Below the pieces are notes generated by a model that saw only the letters and a list, made by a program, of their open reading frames with translations, made no database searches and was not told the origin of the DNA. A DNA stretch of 64,000 nucleotides from Neglectibacter timonensis (lineage in GTDB: Bacteria; Bacillota; Clostridia; Oscillospirales; Acutalibacteraceae). The translations under genes and the position numbers were made by a program. Below are positions 16,197 through 24,970 of this stretch, in pieces. Numbering within the stretch: position 1 is the stretch's first letter; every line of letters starts with the position of its first letter. The stretch is from the NCBI RefSeq assembly GCF_900048895.1, contig NZ_LT160635.1, positions 62,001 through 126,000 on the forward strand, read 5' to 3'.

Positions 16197-17894
16197 TTAT
16201 ATCAAGCCAAGCAGATGGACGGCCGCTCCGGCCAGAGGGACCTTTTGGGTAAAGCTGTGGTCCCTGGCGGCAATTTCGCAGTAGCCCTCCCGCAGGTTCC
16301 GGGGGCTGACCACCACCCGGAAGGGCACGCCCAAAAGATCGGCGTCGGAGAACTGGACGCCGGCGCTCACCGGGCGGTCGTCGTACAGCGTCTCCACGCC
16401 TGCGGCCTGAAGCTCCCCGTAGAGACGGTCCGCGGCCTCCTTCACATCCGGGTTTTCGGCGCGCACTGCGCAGAGGTGCGCTTGCCAGGGAGCGATGGAG
16501 AGGGGCCAGACGGGTCCGAATTCATCGTGGCGCGCCTCGCACACCGAGGCGGCAAGCCGTCCGATCCCAATGCCGTAACAGCCCATCAGGGGGAAATGGA
16601 AATTGCCTTCCCGGTCCAGGTACCGCATGCCCATGGCTTCGGTATACTTGGCGCCCAGCTGGAAGATGTTTCCCACCTCGATTCCCCGGGAGATGGAAAT
16701 GGATCGCCTGCCGCAGCGGGGGCAGATTCCTTCGTCCTGCAGTTTTGCAAAATCCTCATAGCGCAGCTCCCCCAGCTCCCGCCGGAGGTCCAGGCCCGTA
16801 TAATGGAATCCCTCCCGGTTGGCTCCGCAGCAGAGGTTGTTGGCGTTCTCAAGGGAGCGGTCGAAGAGCAGGGTAAGCCCGTCCGGCAGCCCGCAGGGCC
16901 CCAGAAAACCGGGGTGCAGCCCGCTTTCCTCCGTGAGGGAGGCCGGGCGGATCCCGCAGCCCAGAAAATTCGTCACTTTGGTCTCGTTCACTTCCAGGTC
17001 GCCCCGCAGGAACAGCAGTACCAGGCCGCCGTCCGTCTCCTTTTCATAGGCCACTGCCTTACAGGCCTTCTCCCGGGGCAGATGCAGGAGCTGGCAGACC
17101 TCCTCAATGGTGTGGGCGCCGGGGGTGCCCGTCAGGGTCAGCGGCTGTGACTGTTCGTCCCGGCGGTTTTCCACGATGCACTCCGCCGCCTCCAGGTTGG
17201 CCCGGTAGCCGCATTCCCCGCATAGGGCGATGGAATCCTCCCCCACGGGGGTCAGCAGCATAAATTCATGGGAAAGGCTGCCTCCCATCATGCCGGAGTC
17301 GGAGGCTACGGAGATCACTTCGGGAATGCCTGCCCGGGCGAAAATGCGTTCATAGGCTTGCAGGCAGCGCTGGTAGAACGCCTCCAAGTCCTCCTGGGAG
17401 GTGTGAAAGGAGTAGGCGTCCTTCATGGAAAATTCCCGCACCCGGATCAGCCCGCCCCGGGGACGCGCCTCGTCCCGGAATTTTTCCTGAATCTGATAGA
17501 GGAAAAAGGGGTATTTGGCATAGCTTTGCCCGTACTCCCGCACCAGCTGTACCGCAGCCTCCTCATGGGTCATGCCCAGCACCAGGGGCGCGCCGTTCCG
17601 GTCGGAAAACCGCAGCAGCTCGCTGCCGATGGTATCGTACCGGCCGGACTCCTGCCACAAAGCGGCCGGAAGGGCAACGGGGAACTGTACCTCCTGGCCA
17701 TCCAGGGCGTCCATCTCCTCCCGGATAATCTGTTCAATTTTCCGAGTGATCCGCCGCAGGGGCGGGTATTGGGAATAGATGCCGGAGGCCACGTATTTCA
17801 TATAGCCGCCCCGAAGCATCAGGACATGGCTGTCGATGACGCAGTCCGCCGGCCGCTCCTTAAAACGGTCTCCAATCAGCTGCTTTATTTTCAT
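16197..17894 (-). CDS. proS: proline-tRNA ligase
   Basis: A 565-aa class II synthetase that charges tRNA-Pro. Motif 2 is FRDEARPRGGLIRVREFSMKDAYSF and motif 3 is GCYGIGIGRLAAS. Between them lies the bacterial-type YbaK-like editing insertion (about 240-390), which removes mischarged Ala. The C-terminal anticodon-binding domain follows (WPLSIAPWQAHLCAV to the end). Length equals the normal bacterial ProS. It is preceded by a Pro T-box leader and promoter. Confidence 0.97.
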   Translation of the reverse strand: MKIKQLIGDRFKERPADCVIDSHVLMLRGGYMKYVASGIYSQYPPLRRITRKIEQIIREEMDALDGQEVQFPVALPAALWQESGRYDTIGSELLRFSDRNGAPLVLGMTHEEAAVQLVREYGQSYAKYPFFLYQIQEKFRDEARPRGGLIRVREFSMKDAYSFHTSQEDLEAFYQRCLQAYERIFARAGIPEVISVASDSGMMGGSLSHEFMLLTPVGEDSIALCGECGYRANLEAAECIVENRRDEQSQPLTLTGTPGAHTIEEVCQLLHLPREKACKAVAYEKETDGGLVLLFLRGDLEVNETKVTNFLGCGIRPASLTEESGLHPGFLGPCGLPDGLTLLFDRSLENANNLCCGANREGFHYTGLDLRRELGELRYEDFAKLQDEGICPRCGRRSISISRGIEVGNIFQLGAKYTEAMGMRYLDREGNFHFPLMGCYGIGIGRLAASVCEARHDEFGPVWPLSIAPWQAHLCAVRAENPDVKEAADRLYGELQAAGVETLYDDRPVSAGVQFSDADLLGVPFRVVVSPRNLREGYCEIAARDHSFTQKVPLAGAAVHLLGLI

Positions 17895-17970
17895 AGTTCT
17901 TCTATTCCTTTCTCCCTGCCGGTTGTTTTGTACAGGCGCATGGCCTTGCCGGAAGAGGGGTGCGCAGGGG

Positions 17971-18270
17971 AAAAAGAAAACGCCCTAAACCGGTTTCAAA
18001 CGGTTTAGGGCGAACAGGGTTCTGTCCGTGGTACCACCTAAATTCGGAAAATCCGCACTGAGGACCTTCCGCACTTTTCCGCACAGGGCTTTTGCCCGAT
18101 ACGGCTTCCCCTGTGACGGGAGGAACCCGGTGAGGCTTACAGGAAAAAATCGTTCGGCCCACAGCTCGAAGAGGGGTTCTGCGTCCTTCCAGCAAAGGCT
18201 TGCACCTGCCGCCTTCTCTCTGAGCGTTCCGGAACGCTTACTGTTTCTTCTCATCGCTTTTTTCATTTAA
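17971..18270 (-). promoter_or_regulatory. T-box leader of proS (Pro specifier CCC)
   Basis: On the minus strand the T-box core GGTGGTACCACGG (18038-18026) is followed by terminator arms CGCCCTAAACCG and CGGTTTAGGGCG (18012-18001 and 17992-17981) and a T-rich run. Stem I upstream shows AGTA on the 5' side (ACAGTAAGCG), the CAGAGAG motif and AGAA-CCC-C-TCTTC on the 3' side. This gives the proline codon CCC (about 18176-18173) as specifier, consistent with proS downstream. This element explains most of the gap 17895-18461. Confidence 0.95.
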
Positions 18271-18278
18271 TTTGCCCC

Positions 18279-18307
18279 ATTAAACCACAGCGGATGGAAA
18301 AAGTCAA
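18279..18307 (-). promoter_or_regulatory. promoter of the proS T-box leader
   Basis: TTGACT (18307-18302) and TTTAAT (18284-18279), 17 bases apart, on the minus strand. Confidence 0.7.
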
Positions 18308-18461
18308 GGGGGAATTCCAGGCGGGGGCTGTCCTTTTTTGTCACATTCCCCCGAATTCAGGGAAAAACGGGGTAGAATTGACCGGAAACACCGGCAGGAA
18401 CAGCGGCGTGATGCTTTTATCAAGCCGTCTGCCGGATTCTGTGACTGTAGGAGGGAGTTTG

Positions 18462-18812
18462 GTGACAAATTCGACCGGCACGGCAGGCGGGCTCTTGGAC
18501 AGGGTGGCAAAACACCGCACCAGAATCGGATATGGTTATTTGGAAACCGCAGTCGAACTGGTGATCCGCAAAGGCGTCTTTCCTGCCAAAGGCCTGATGA
18601 AGCTTTACGGGGAAATTGCCGAGCGGGAGAAAAAGTCGGCGCGCACGGTGTCCCGGGATATCGCCCGGGCTGTGGAAGATCTTTGGGAATGCGGGGACGT
18701 AAAGCTATTGCAAAAGCTTTTGGACAGGCAGATGATTTCCGGAACCTCGCCCGGAGAAACCATTTTTCTGCTGGCAAACTATCTGTCCGGCGGGAAAATC
18801 CGGCTGAAATGA
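18462..18812 (+). CDS. stand-alone Spo0A C-terminal-type DNA-binding protein
   Basis: A 116-aa protein consisting almost entirely of a Spo0A_C (sporulation response regulator DNA-binding) domain. The visible landmarks are IGYGYLETAVEL, KLYGEIAEREKKSARTVSRDIARAVEDLW and SPGETIFLLANYL, which parallel GYxYLxxAI, LYPxIAxxYxTTxSRVERAIRHAIxxAW and the C-terminal helix of Spo0A. There is no receiver domain, so it cannot be controlled by phosphorelay in the usual way. The start is GTG at 18462, preceded by AGGAGGGAG; longer ORF starts lack such a site. Its targets could overlap 0A boxes. Confidence 0.82.
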   Translation: MTNSTGTAGGLLDRVAKHRTRIGYGYLETAVELVIRKGVFPAKGLMKLYGEIAEREKKSARTVSRDIARAVEDLWECGDVKLLQKLLDRQMISGTSPGETIFLLANYLSGGKIRLK

Positions 18813-18914
18813 GAGAAACGGCCGGATTTTCCTCTTCAAGGGATACCTGGGCCAGTCAGACGGTTTCTTATCATCCGGCGGTTATACTCTCTTTGGGCCG
18901 CCCTTTGGCAAAGC

Positions 18915-18948
18915 GCCGCCCCCATTGCCGGCTGGCAATGGGGGCGGC
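18915..18948. terminator. hairpin between convergent genes
   Basis: A 15-base perfect stem, GCCGCCCCCATTGCC with GGCAATGGGGGCGGC, and a 4-base loop lie between the Spo0A_C-like gene and the 3' end of the large SLH gene. TTGTTT follows on the plus strand. Confidence 0.7.
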
Positions 18949-18980
18949 TTGTTTCAGCCCAGTTGTTTTTTACAAGACTG

Positions 18981-21900
18981 TTATTTCACCAGGTTTTCCA
19001 CAAAACGCATCAATATGGCGGCCACTTGGGCACGGGCGGCGTTGTCCTGGGGAGCCAGAACGCCCGTTCCCGTACCGCCGATAATGCCGGCGCTTACGGT
19101 CCAGCATATGGCGTCAACAGCGTATTCGCTAGTGCTTCCCGCATCCATGAAGCCGGACAGAGAGCCCTCTGCGGCAGGGCAGCCTGCGTAACGCCAGAGC
19201 ATGGCGGCGGTCTGTTCGCGGGTAACGGCATGGTTGGGGTTTGAGCCGTCGGATACGCTGTTGGCGACTGCCCATTCCATCCCCTTCTCATACCAGACTG
19301 CTCCGCCCTCGGTATCCTGTCCGTCGAATCGGGCCAGAACCGTCATCAGCATAGCGCGGGTCATGGGGCTGTCCGGGGCAAAGGACGTCTCGCTAATGCC
19401 GCCGAACAACCCGCGTGCCGTGACGAAATCGATGGCGTCCTGGGCCCAGTGGCCGGTGGTGTCGGAAAAATCCTTGGCGTTGTTCACCAGCACCAGTTCA
19501 GCGGAGCCTTCCAGCTTGACCAGCATGCCGTCCCCGGTGGGAAAGGACAGCTTGATGAGTTCGCCGGTGTCCTCGTCTCTTGCCACCATGCCGTAGTCCA
19601 CATCGGCGGGTATGGTCACAGTGGTACCGCCCACGTTCTGGGGGATGGTGACTTCGGCCGTCACATCCCTGCCGGGCTCATCCACGGTTTTGACCTTGAC
19701 GCCGTCGGCGCGGGTCTCGGTGGTAATCACAGTGCCGTCCGCCATGGTCTCCACCACCAGCGTGGAACCGTCCGGATTGGTGGTGGTCTCCGTAGTGGAG
19801 CCGCCGCTGGAGGAGGAATGGGTGCGGATCGTCAGAGTGCCGCCCACATAGTTGAAGTCATAGTTTGTGGCGCTTCCACCGCTGGGGGTCAGCGTGTAGC
19901 TGCCAGCCGCCGTATGGCTGTTCTTGACGGAAGGAGCCGTATAGCCAGCGGCTGTGCCGGCTGTCTCGTTATTCACAAAGCCGGTGACGGTCACTTTCAG
20001 CGCAGGCGTTCCGCCCACATAGATTGTCTCGCCCGCGTAAGTGGCGGTCAGGACTGCTTTGTTAACCGTCAGGGTAAAGCTGTCAGAGGCGGTGGAATAA
20101 TTGGCATTGCCCGCGAAAGTCGCCGTGATGGTGGTCGTACCCGCGCCGACGATGGTAACGGTATCTCCGCTTACAGTGGCGACTTTCTCATTGGAGCTGG
20201 TCACGGTTGCGGTTTTGTTGTCGCTGACGGTGTAGACAACATCAAAAGCTGCGCCGCCGTAGGCCGCTGTTTTGGCGTCCTCTGCCGGGCTGGTGATTGT
20301 TACATTCCCGGTATTAGTTGCCTTGGTGATGGTCACGCCGGTGCTGGAGACAGAATCGCTCTTGTCAGCGCCGTTCACAGCCGTCACCTTACAGTAGTAG
20401 GTGCTGTCGGAGGTCAGACTGCTGACGGTGTAGGTTTGACTGGTCGCGCCGCTAATTGCGGAGCCACTGTCGGGAGTGCCTGTATACCACTGATATTCAT
20501 AGGTCACGCCCTCAAGCTCATGGATGGCTGCGGCGGTCAGAATCGCGCTCTGGCTGCTGGTGATGGAGGATGCTGAGGCGGTTACTTCAACTTCGGGTTT
20601 ACCCAGCGTCCACTTGGCGTAGTAGGCCGTGGCGTTCTGAGGTGCTCCGCTCAACTTGGGTCCACTGAAATCCGCATTAACATACCACCCATCAAAGGTA
20701 TAACCTTCTCTAACCGGCGCGTTCAGCGCTTCGGTTGTAAATTCTCCTGCGGGGACAACGCCTCCGTTGGTAATGGCGTATACCAACTGTCCGTAGTTTG
20801 TATCATTATGGGCCAGCTTTATTTTTGCGGCCTCCGATGCAAGATAGACCACAGTCCCATGAGCAAGCGAGCCCAGACAGCCTGTAAATTCAGCATCATC
20901 CGTAAGAGCAGACATGTTTATGGTAGCCAGTCGGTGGTCATGAAACATATTTGTGCCGATTTTTTTTACCGTTGAGGGGATGGTGATAGCGGTTATAGTG
21001 GACTGCTGGAAAACAGAATTACCGAGCTCTTCCAGGCCCTCCGGCAGAGAGATGGATGTTATAAGAGAGAACTTAAACGAATTGTTTCCTATTTTTTTAA
21101 TTTGACTGTTCTCAGAAAAAACTACATTTGCAATCGTATTCGCATCTTTAGTTGATGAACTAAAAGCGGAATCCCCAATTTCGGTAACTTGCGAGGGGAT
21201 GACAATGGAGGTAATCGGTACGTTGGAGAAAGCGCTCGTTCCAATGGAAGTGAGTTCGGAGGGAAGCTCAATTTCTGTGATGCCTTTACAACCATTGAAG
21301 GTATTCGCCCCCAGCTTTGTTAATCTGGAATTATTTGCAAATGTAATCTTTGACAGCTTTGCACAGCCCCAAAAGCTGCCGGTCAGTTCTTCAACCGCTG
21401 ATGGAATTGTGATTTGTCCAATCATGTTGGAACAGTTTTGAAAAGCGTTTGGTCTAATTTCCGTGAGCGATTGCGGGAGGATTTCTTTCGCGTCTGATTT
21501 CTCAGTGTTGTTGAAATAGACCAGCTTGCTGCACGCCCCAAATGCGCTTTTACCAATTGCCGTGAGAATGTCTGGGTTTTCGAACGTGACGGTTTCCAAC
21601 GTTGAGCAGCTATAAAAAGCCGCTTCTCCAATCACCTCCAACTGTGCGGGAAAAGTGATTTCGGTTAGTTTAGCCATAGAGTGAAAGCCATTGAGCCCGA
21701 TCTCCCTCAACCGGCTGCCTCCTTCAAATTCCACAGCGGAAACATTCTTGCACCAAAGAAATGCGCAGCTTCCAAGTTTTGTAATGCCTGCGCCAATGAC
21801 TATTTTCGTAATCTGGTCCTGATACGCATTATCAGGCAGCGCAATACACCACGGATTGTCTTTTTGATCAGAATAATCCGCCATTGCTCCGTTTCCGGAG

Positions 21901-24671
21901 ATAGTGAGGGCATAGGCGGTTTTTTCTTCGCCATCTACCGTTACTGTTCCATTTTTGGTTAACGCCCAAGTGACATTTCTTCCCTCATTGACGGCAGGAT
22001 CACCGCAGAAGCCGCCGGTGATGAGCCACTTGGCGTAGTAGGTGCTGTCAGCCGAGACGGTGGTTGCAGGTGTTCCGGTCAATTCCGCGTTATCATACCA
22101 TCCATCAAAAACATAGCCTGTTTTAGTCGGTAGAGGGATTGCGGTTGCTTTAAAGATAGCCTCCTGTGTAAAGCTACCGCCTTTCGCATCGACTCCAGCA
22201 CTGTTCTGCACGGTTCCTTGTCTGGTGCTGTGGGATGCGGGGCCTATAGAAAAGCAATTAGTAACCTTCTCTGCGTTCCAAATGCAGTTTTCGATCATTC
22301 CGCTTTCATTCGTCCATACGAAAGGGCCCTTGTCATTACCGCTATTGTTTCCAGTTACATATACATCGGAATAGCAATTTTTGATGGTTCCTGCATTTGT
22401 GCCTCCAAGGCCTCCAGTCATGATATTTGGCCCTGCGTTTCGTGTATCGCCAGTACTGTAGCATTGGGAAATACTTCCACTGTTCTTTCCAAAAATAAGT
22501 CCGCTGTAATGTCCTATGCCACCAAGAAATGCCGAGTTTGTTACAGCGCATTTGGTCACTTTTGCGTTTTCCGAAATTGTTCCAACCAACACTCCGCTGT
22601 TTGGTCCGCCGTTTAGATATGCATTATCTAAATAGAGGTCTGTAATTTTTCCTGATTCTTCTAATGCCTTAAACAGGCCGCTTCCTTGTGTATACTCATC
22701 GGAAATTATAAAATTAGAAATTGTGTGTTGGTTGCCTTGCACATTCATTACTGCCGGCACAGGTGTAATGCTTTTTCCCAAGCAATCAATATCAGCCGTA
22801 AACGAAATAAATGCGTTAGGAATATTTCTTTGACTTATATTTTCCGAGAGAACCTCCAAATCTTCCAAATTTGAAACGAGGATAGGACTTTGATCCGTCC
22901 CCTCTCCGGAAAGAACTTTCGGTCTATTTAATGTAATGCGAAATATTTTCACGGTTTCTCCAGGATATGTGACCTGGAATGTGCAGGATTTTACCGTATC
23001 CAAAGATTCAAATTCCACTGTGGCTGGAAGTCCAGTAAGCGTTGCGCCTGTACTTGCAGAGGCAGAAATCGCAACAGAACCGCAATTCATGGGAATGCTA
23101 ATTGAAAGTTCCTGCGCCACAGCAGAACCCGTTCCATCATAACCGCCAATTACGGCATCTCCATCCATGATTTTTAGCTTTTCTGCATAAAATACAGTTG
23201 GAAAACCCGTCTTTGCTTGAAGTACAAGCCCTTGCGCTCCGTCAATACTCCAAATATTATCAAAATCTAATGCTGGAAAGTTAGAAGCATCCTTGAATTG
23301 ATTGGCGGAAAGCGTCGTTACATCTGTTTCAGCACCCGCTCCAATTGGAGAGTATGTTTCATGGCCCTCAGCATAACACCGCATAATAGAACCACTGTTG
23401 TAATTTCCGACCACTGAGCCTATATTCATGACCGGATTCTCAGCGTTGACGGACGCGGAAAAGTTTAGGACGCAGCATTGCTCAACGCTTCCACCCAGGT
23501 TGAAGCCGGCAATACCGCCGACATCGAAACTCCTGCTTGATACACTATTTGTTAAACAAAACGTTACATCATAAACGAAGCAGTTTGTATATATATTTCC
23601 CTGACGAAGTTCTCCAGCGATTCCGCCGCCTCTGATATTGCTGTTTCCTGATAAATTAAATGTAAAGTCCGAAACAGAACAATAGGAGATAATTCCACCC
23701 GTATCTAAAATTGTCGAACCTACGATACCGCCCACGCCACTTCTTACTGTAACCGTGCCATTTGAAATACTGCAATTTGTAATGGTTCCATCTTGCAGTT
23801 GAGGAGAAATCACACCACATGTATCGACTACATGTCCTTCTTCTGCCGAAATATCAATCTGGGAAACCTTTAAATTTTTTATAGCGCCTCCATTCTTAAT
23901 GATAGGGAAAAGGCCTTGCCAACTTGAAGTAGCGGAAATATAAAGATTAGAAATTGTGTGTCCATTCCCATTAAATTCTCCAGAAAACGCATAAGTATTA
24001 TTCCATGATGCCCAATAGTGTGCACTCAGGTTAATATCAGACTCTAAGCTGACGCTATAGCCAGTATAGGCGTTAGTTTGAAGCTGCTTTGCAAACCATG
24101 CCATTCCCTCGGAAGATGAAATTGTGACTTTTTTATTTTCCTCGTCAGCAGTATACCCATTAGGGCATTCTGTAACAGCCTCAATCCATGTGCCTTCTGG
24201 CATCGGCTCACTGAAAGTATCGGTAGAATATAGAACAGTAAGGATCCTTTCAATGACGATTTCCTGCTCATTAGTCAATGTCAGTCCGTTCTCATCAGAA
24301 AAGGCGTAAATGTCGGTAATCTGATTGTAGACCGCCTCTATCTGCCCCTCATCCTCCGGGCTAATGTCCGTAAGGGCGGGCAGAGCCGCGACTAGCTCCG
24401 AAAGCCGCTCCTCAGCAGAGGACCCCTCGCCGGGCTCCGTCGGCTCCTCCGCAGGGGGGGCCGACGGTTTCACATAGAGGGGACAGCTCTCGTCGTGGGT
24501 ATCCTCCGTACAGCCTTCCAATTCTGTGCAGACAATGGGCGCTCCGCCGTCCTGCGGTTCATCCTCCGCCGCCAGTGCAGCCGTGGGCAGCATACCGATC
24601 AGCAGGCACAAGGCCAGCAGACTCGACAGGATTCGGCTACTATAAGGCTTCCATTTGCGTTGCTTTTTCAT
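18981..24671 (-). CDS. giant SLH-anchored surface protein with BspA-like leucine-rich repeats
   Basis: A 1,896-aa exported protein. Order: signal peptide (about 1-35, TAALAAEDE); a spacer; a long GLUG-like beta repeat region (about 220-820, GGIAGFNLGGSVEQC type); a Listeria-Bacteroides repeat (FDGWYDNAEL, TYYAKW, about 880); BspA-type LRR_5 repeats (about 930-1260, IGEAAFYSCSTLETVTF type); a second FDGWY/YYAKW repeat (about 1350); Ig/MBG-like modules (about 1370-1590); a TETTTNPDGS linker; and three C-terminal SLH repeats (about 1730-1896). It is probably an adhesin. The LRR/GLUG-coding part is visibly more AT-rich than the SLH-coding part. The start has TAGGAGGG. It lies downstream of an invertible-looking segment and recombinase; in the order shown, no good promoter faces it. 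Confidence 0.9.
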   Translation of the reverse strand: MKKQRKWKPYSSRILSSLLALCLLIGMLPTAALAAEDEPQDGGAPIVCTELEGCTEDTHDESCPLYVKPSAPPAEEPTEPGEGSSAEERLSELVAALPALTDISPEDEGQIEAVYNQITDIYAFSDENGLTLTNEQEIVIERILTVLYSTDTFSEPMPEGTWIEAVTECPNGYTADEENKKVTISSSEGMAWFAKQLQTNAYTGYSVSLESDINLSAHYWASWNNTYAFSGEFNGNGHTISNLYISATSSWQGLFPIIKNGGAIKNLKVSQIDISAEEGHVVDTCGVISPQLQDGTITNCSISNGTVTVRSGVGGIVGSTILDTGGIISYCSVSDFTFNLSGNSNIRGGGIAGELRQGNIYTNCFVYDVTFCLTNSVSSRSFDVGGIAGFNLGGSVEQCCVLNFSASVNAENPVMNIGSVVGNYNSGSIMRCYAEGHETYSPIGAGAETDVTTLSANQFKDASNFPALDFDNIWSIDGAQGLVLQAKTGFPTVFYAEKLKIMDGDAVIGGYDGTGSAVAQELSISIPMNCGSVAISASASTGATLTGLPATVEFESLDTVKSCTFQVTYPGETVKIFRITLNRPKVLSGEGTDQSPILVSNLEDLEVLSENISQRNIPNAFISFTADIDCLGKSITPVPAVMNVQGNQHTISNFIISDEYTQGSGLFKALEESGKITDLYLDNAYLNGGPNSGVLVGTISENAKVTKCAVTNSAFLGGIGHYSGLIFGKNSGSISQCYSTGDTRNAGPNIMTGGLGGTNAGTIKNCYSDVYVTGNNSGNDKGPFVWTNESGMIENCIWNAEKVTNCFSIGPASHSTRQGTVQNSAGVDAKGGSFTQEAIFKATAIPLPTKTGYVFDGWYDNAELTGTPATTVSADSTYYAKWLITGGFCGDPAVNEGRNVTWALTKNGTVTVDGEEKTAYALTISGNGAMADYSDQKDNPWCIALPDNAYQDQITKIVIGAGITKLGSCAFLWCKNVSAVEFEGGSRLREIGLNGFHSMAKLTEITFPAQLEVIGEAAFYSCSTLETVTFENPDILTAIGKSAFGACSKLVYFNNTEKSDAKEILPQSLTEIRPNAFQNCSNMIGQITIPSAVEELTGSFWGCAKLSKITFANNSRLTKLGANTFNGCKGITEIELPSELTSIGTSAFSNVPITSIVIPSQVTEIGDSAFSSSTKDANTIANVVFSENSQIKKIGNNSFKFSLITSISLPEGLEELGNSVFQQSTITAITIPSTVKKIGTNMFHDHRLATINMSALTDDAEFTGCLGSLAHGTVVYLASEAAKIKLAHNDTNYGQLVYAITNGGVVPAGEFTTEALNAPVREGYTFDGWYVNADFSGPKLSGAPQNATAYYAKWTLGKPEVEVTASASSITSSQSAILTAAAIHELEGVTYEYQWYTGTPDSGSAISGATSQTYTVSSLTSDSTYYCKVTAVNGADKSDSVSSTGVTITKATNTGNVTITSPAEDAKTAAYGGAAFDVVYTVSDNKTATVTSSNEKVATVSGDTVTIVGAGTTTITATFAGNANYSTASDSFTLTVNKAVLTATYAGETIYVGGTPALKVTVTGFVNNETAGTAAGYTAPSVKNSHTAAGSYTLTPSGGSATNYDFNYVGGTLTIRTHSSSSGGSTTETTTNPDGSTLVVETMADGTVITTETRADGVKVKTVDEPGRDVTAEVTIPQNVGGTTVTIPADVDYGMVARDEDTGELIKLSFPTGDGMLVKLEGSAELVLVNNAKDFSDTTGHWAQDAIDFVTARGLFGGISETSFAPDSPMTRAMLMTVLARFDGQDTEGGAVWYEKGMEWAVANSVSDGSNPNHAVTREQTAAMLWRYAGCPAAEGSLSGFMDAGSTSEYAVDAICWTVSAGIIGGTGTGVLAPQDNAARAQVAAILMRFVENLVK

Positions 24672-24770
24672 AACGTTGTTTCCCTCCTAATATTGTCAAC
24701 AGAATCAACATTCCGCATATTGCCCGGCCATCATTTATGGGCTGGATGTGAACGGAAATGGAAAAACATA

Positions 24771-24804
24771 CGGCCTCATCACTCCAAAAAGGAGTGAAAG
24801 GCCG
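24771..24804 (-). terminator. intrinsic terminator inside segment 1
   Basis: CGGCCTCATCACTCC pairs with GGAGTGAAAGGCCG around AAAAA. On the minus strand it is followed by TATGTTTTT. It would stop transcription from the recombinase before the SLH gene in the present orientation. Confidence 0.78.
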
Positions 24805-24873
24805 TAGAAAAATAGGCCGCAAAAAATCATCTTTTCGCGGCTGAATTTTTTGCGCCGAAAAGCCATGGAATAC

Positions 24874-24902
24874 TTGCGTTTCTGCGGGATACATGCTACA
24901 AT
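24874..24902 (+). promoter_or_regulatory. promoter inside segment 1, pointing away from the SLH gene
   Basis: TTGCGT and TACAAT with a 17-base spacer and an extended TGC before the -10 box. It is the best promoter in the segment and faces the recombinase 3' end. Inversion between the flanking repeats would aim it at the SLH gene with no terminator in between. Confidence 0.7.
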
Positions 24903-24970
24903 TTTTTTACAATATGTAATCCTGATAGTTCTATGTCTGTAGGCTATCTGGACGGAATGTTGATTTCGTC

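Larger units (their letters stand above)
24703..24965. repeat. putative invertible promoter segment 1 (13-bp inverted repeats)
   Basis: AATCAACATTCCG (24703-24715) and its exact reverse complement CGGAATGTTGATT (24953-24965) bound about 237 bp, between the 3' end of a tyrosine recombinase (24971) and the start of the 1,896-aa SLH gene (24671). The right copy sits in a longer imperfect palindrome (GGACGAAAT-CAAC-ATTCCGTCC on the minus strand). The segment holds a plus-strand promoter (24874-24902) and a terminator active toward the SLH gene (24771-24804). This is the layout of an OFF-phase invertible promoter. The repeats are short, so this is a good but unproven call. It fills the gap 24672-24970. 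Confidence 0.68.

Noticed and set aside
24815-24856. GGCCGCAAAAAATC / GAATTTTTTGCGCC as the recombination repeats of segment 1
   Set aside because: Only about 12 bases apart and imperfect; better read as a hairpin. The outer 13-bp repeats bound the whole intergenic segment.
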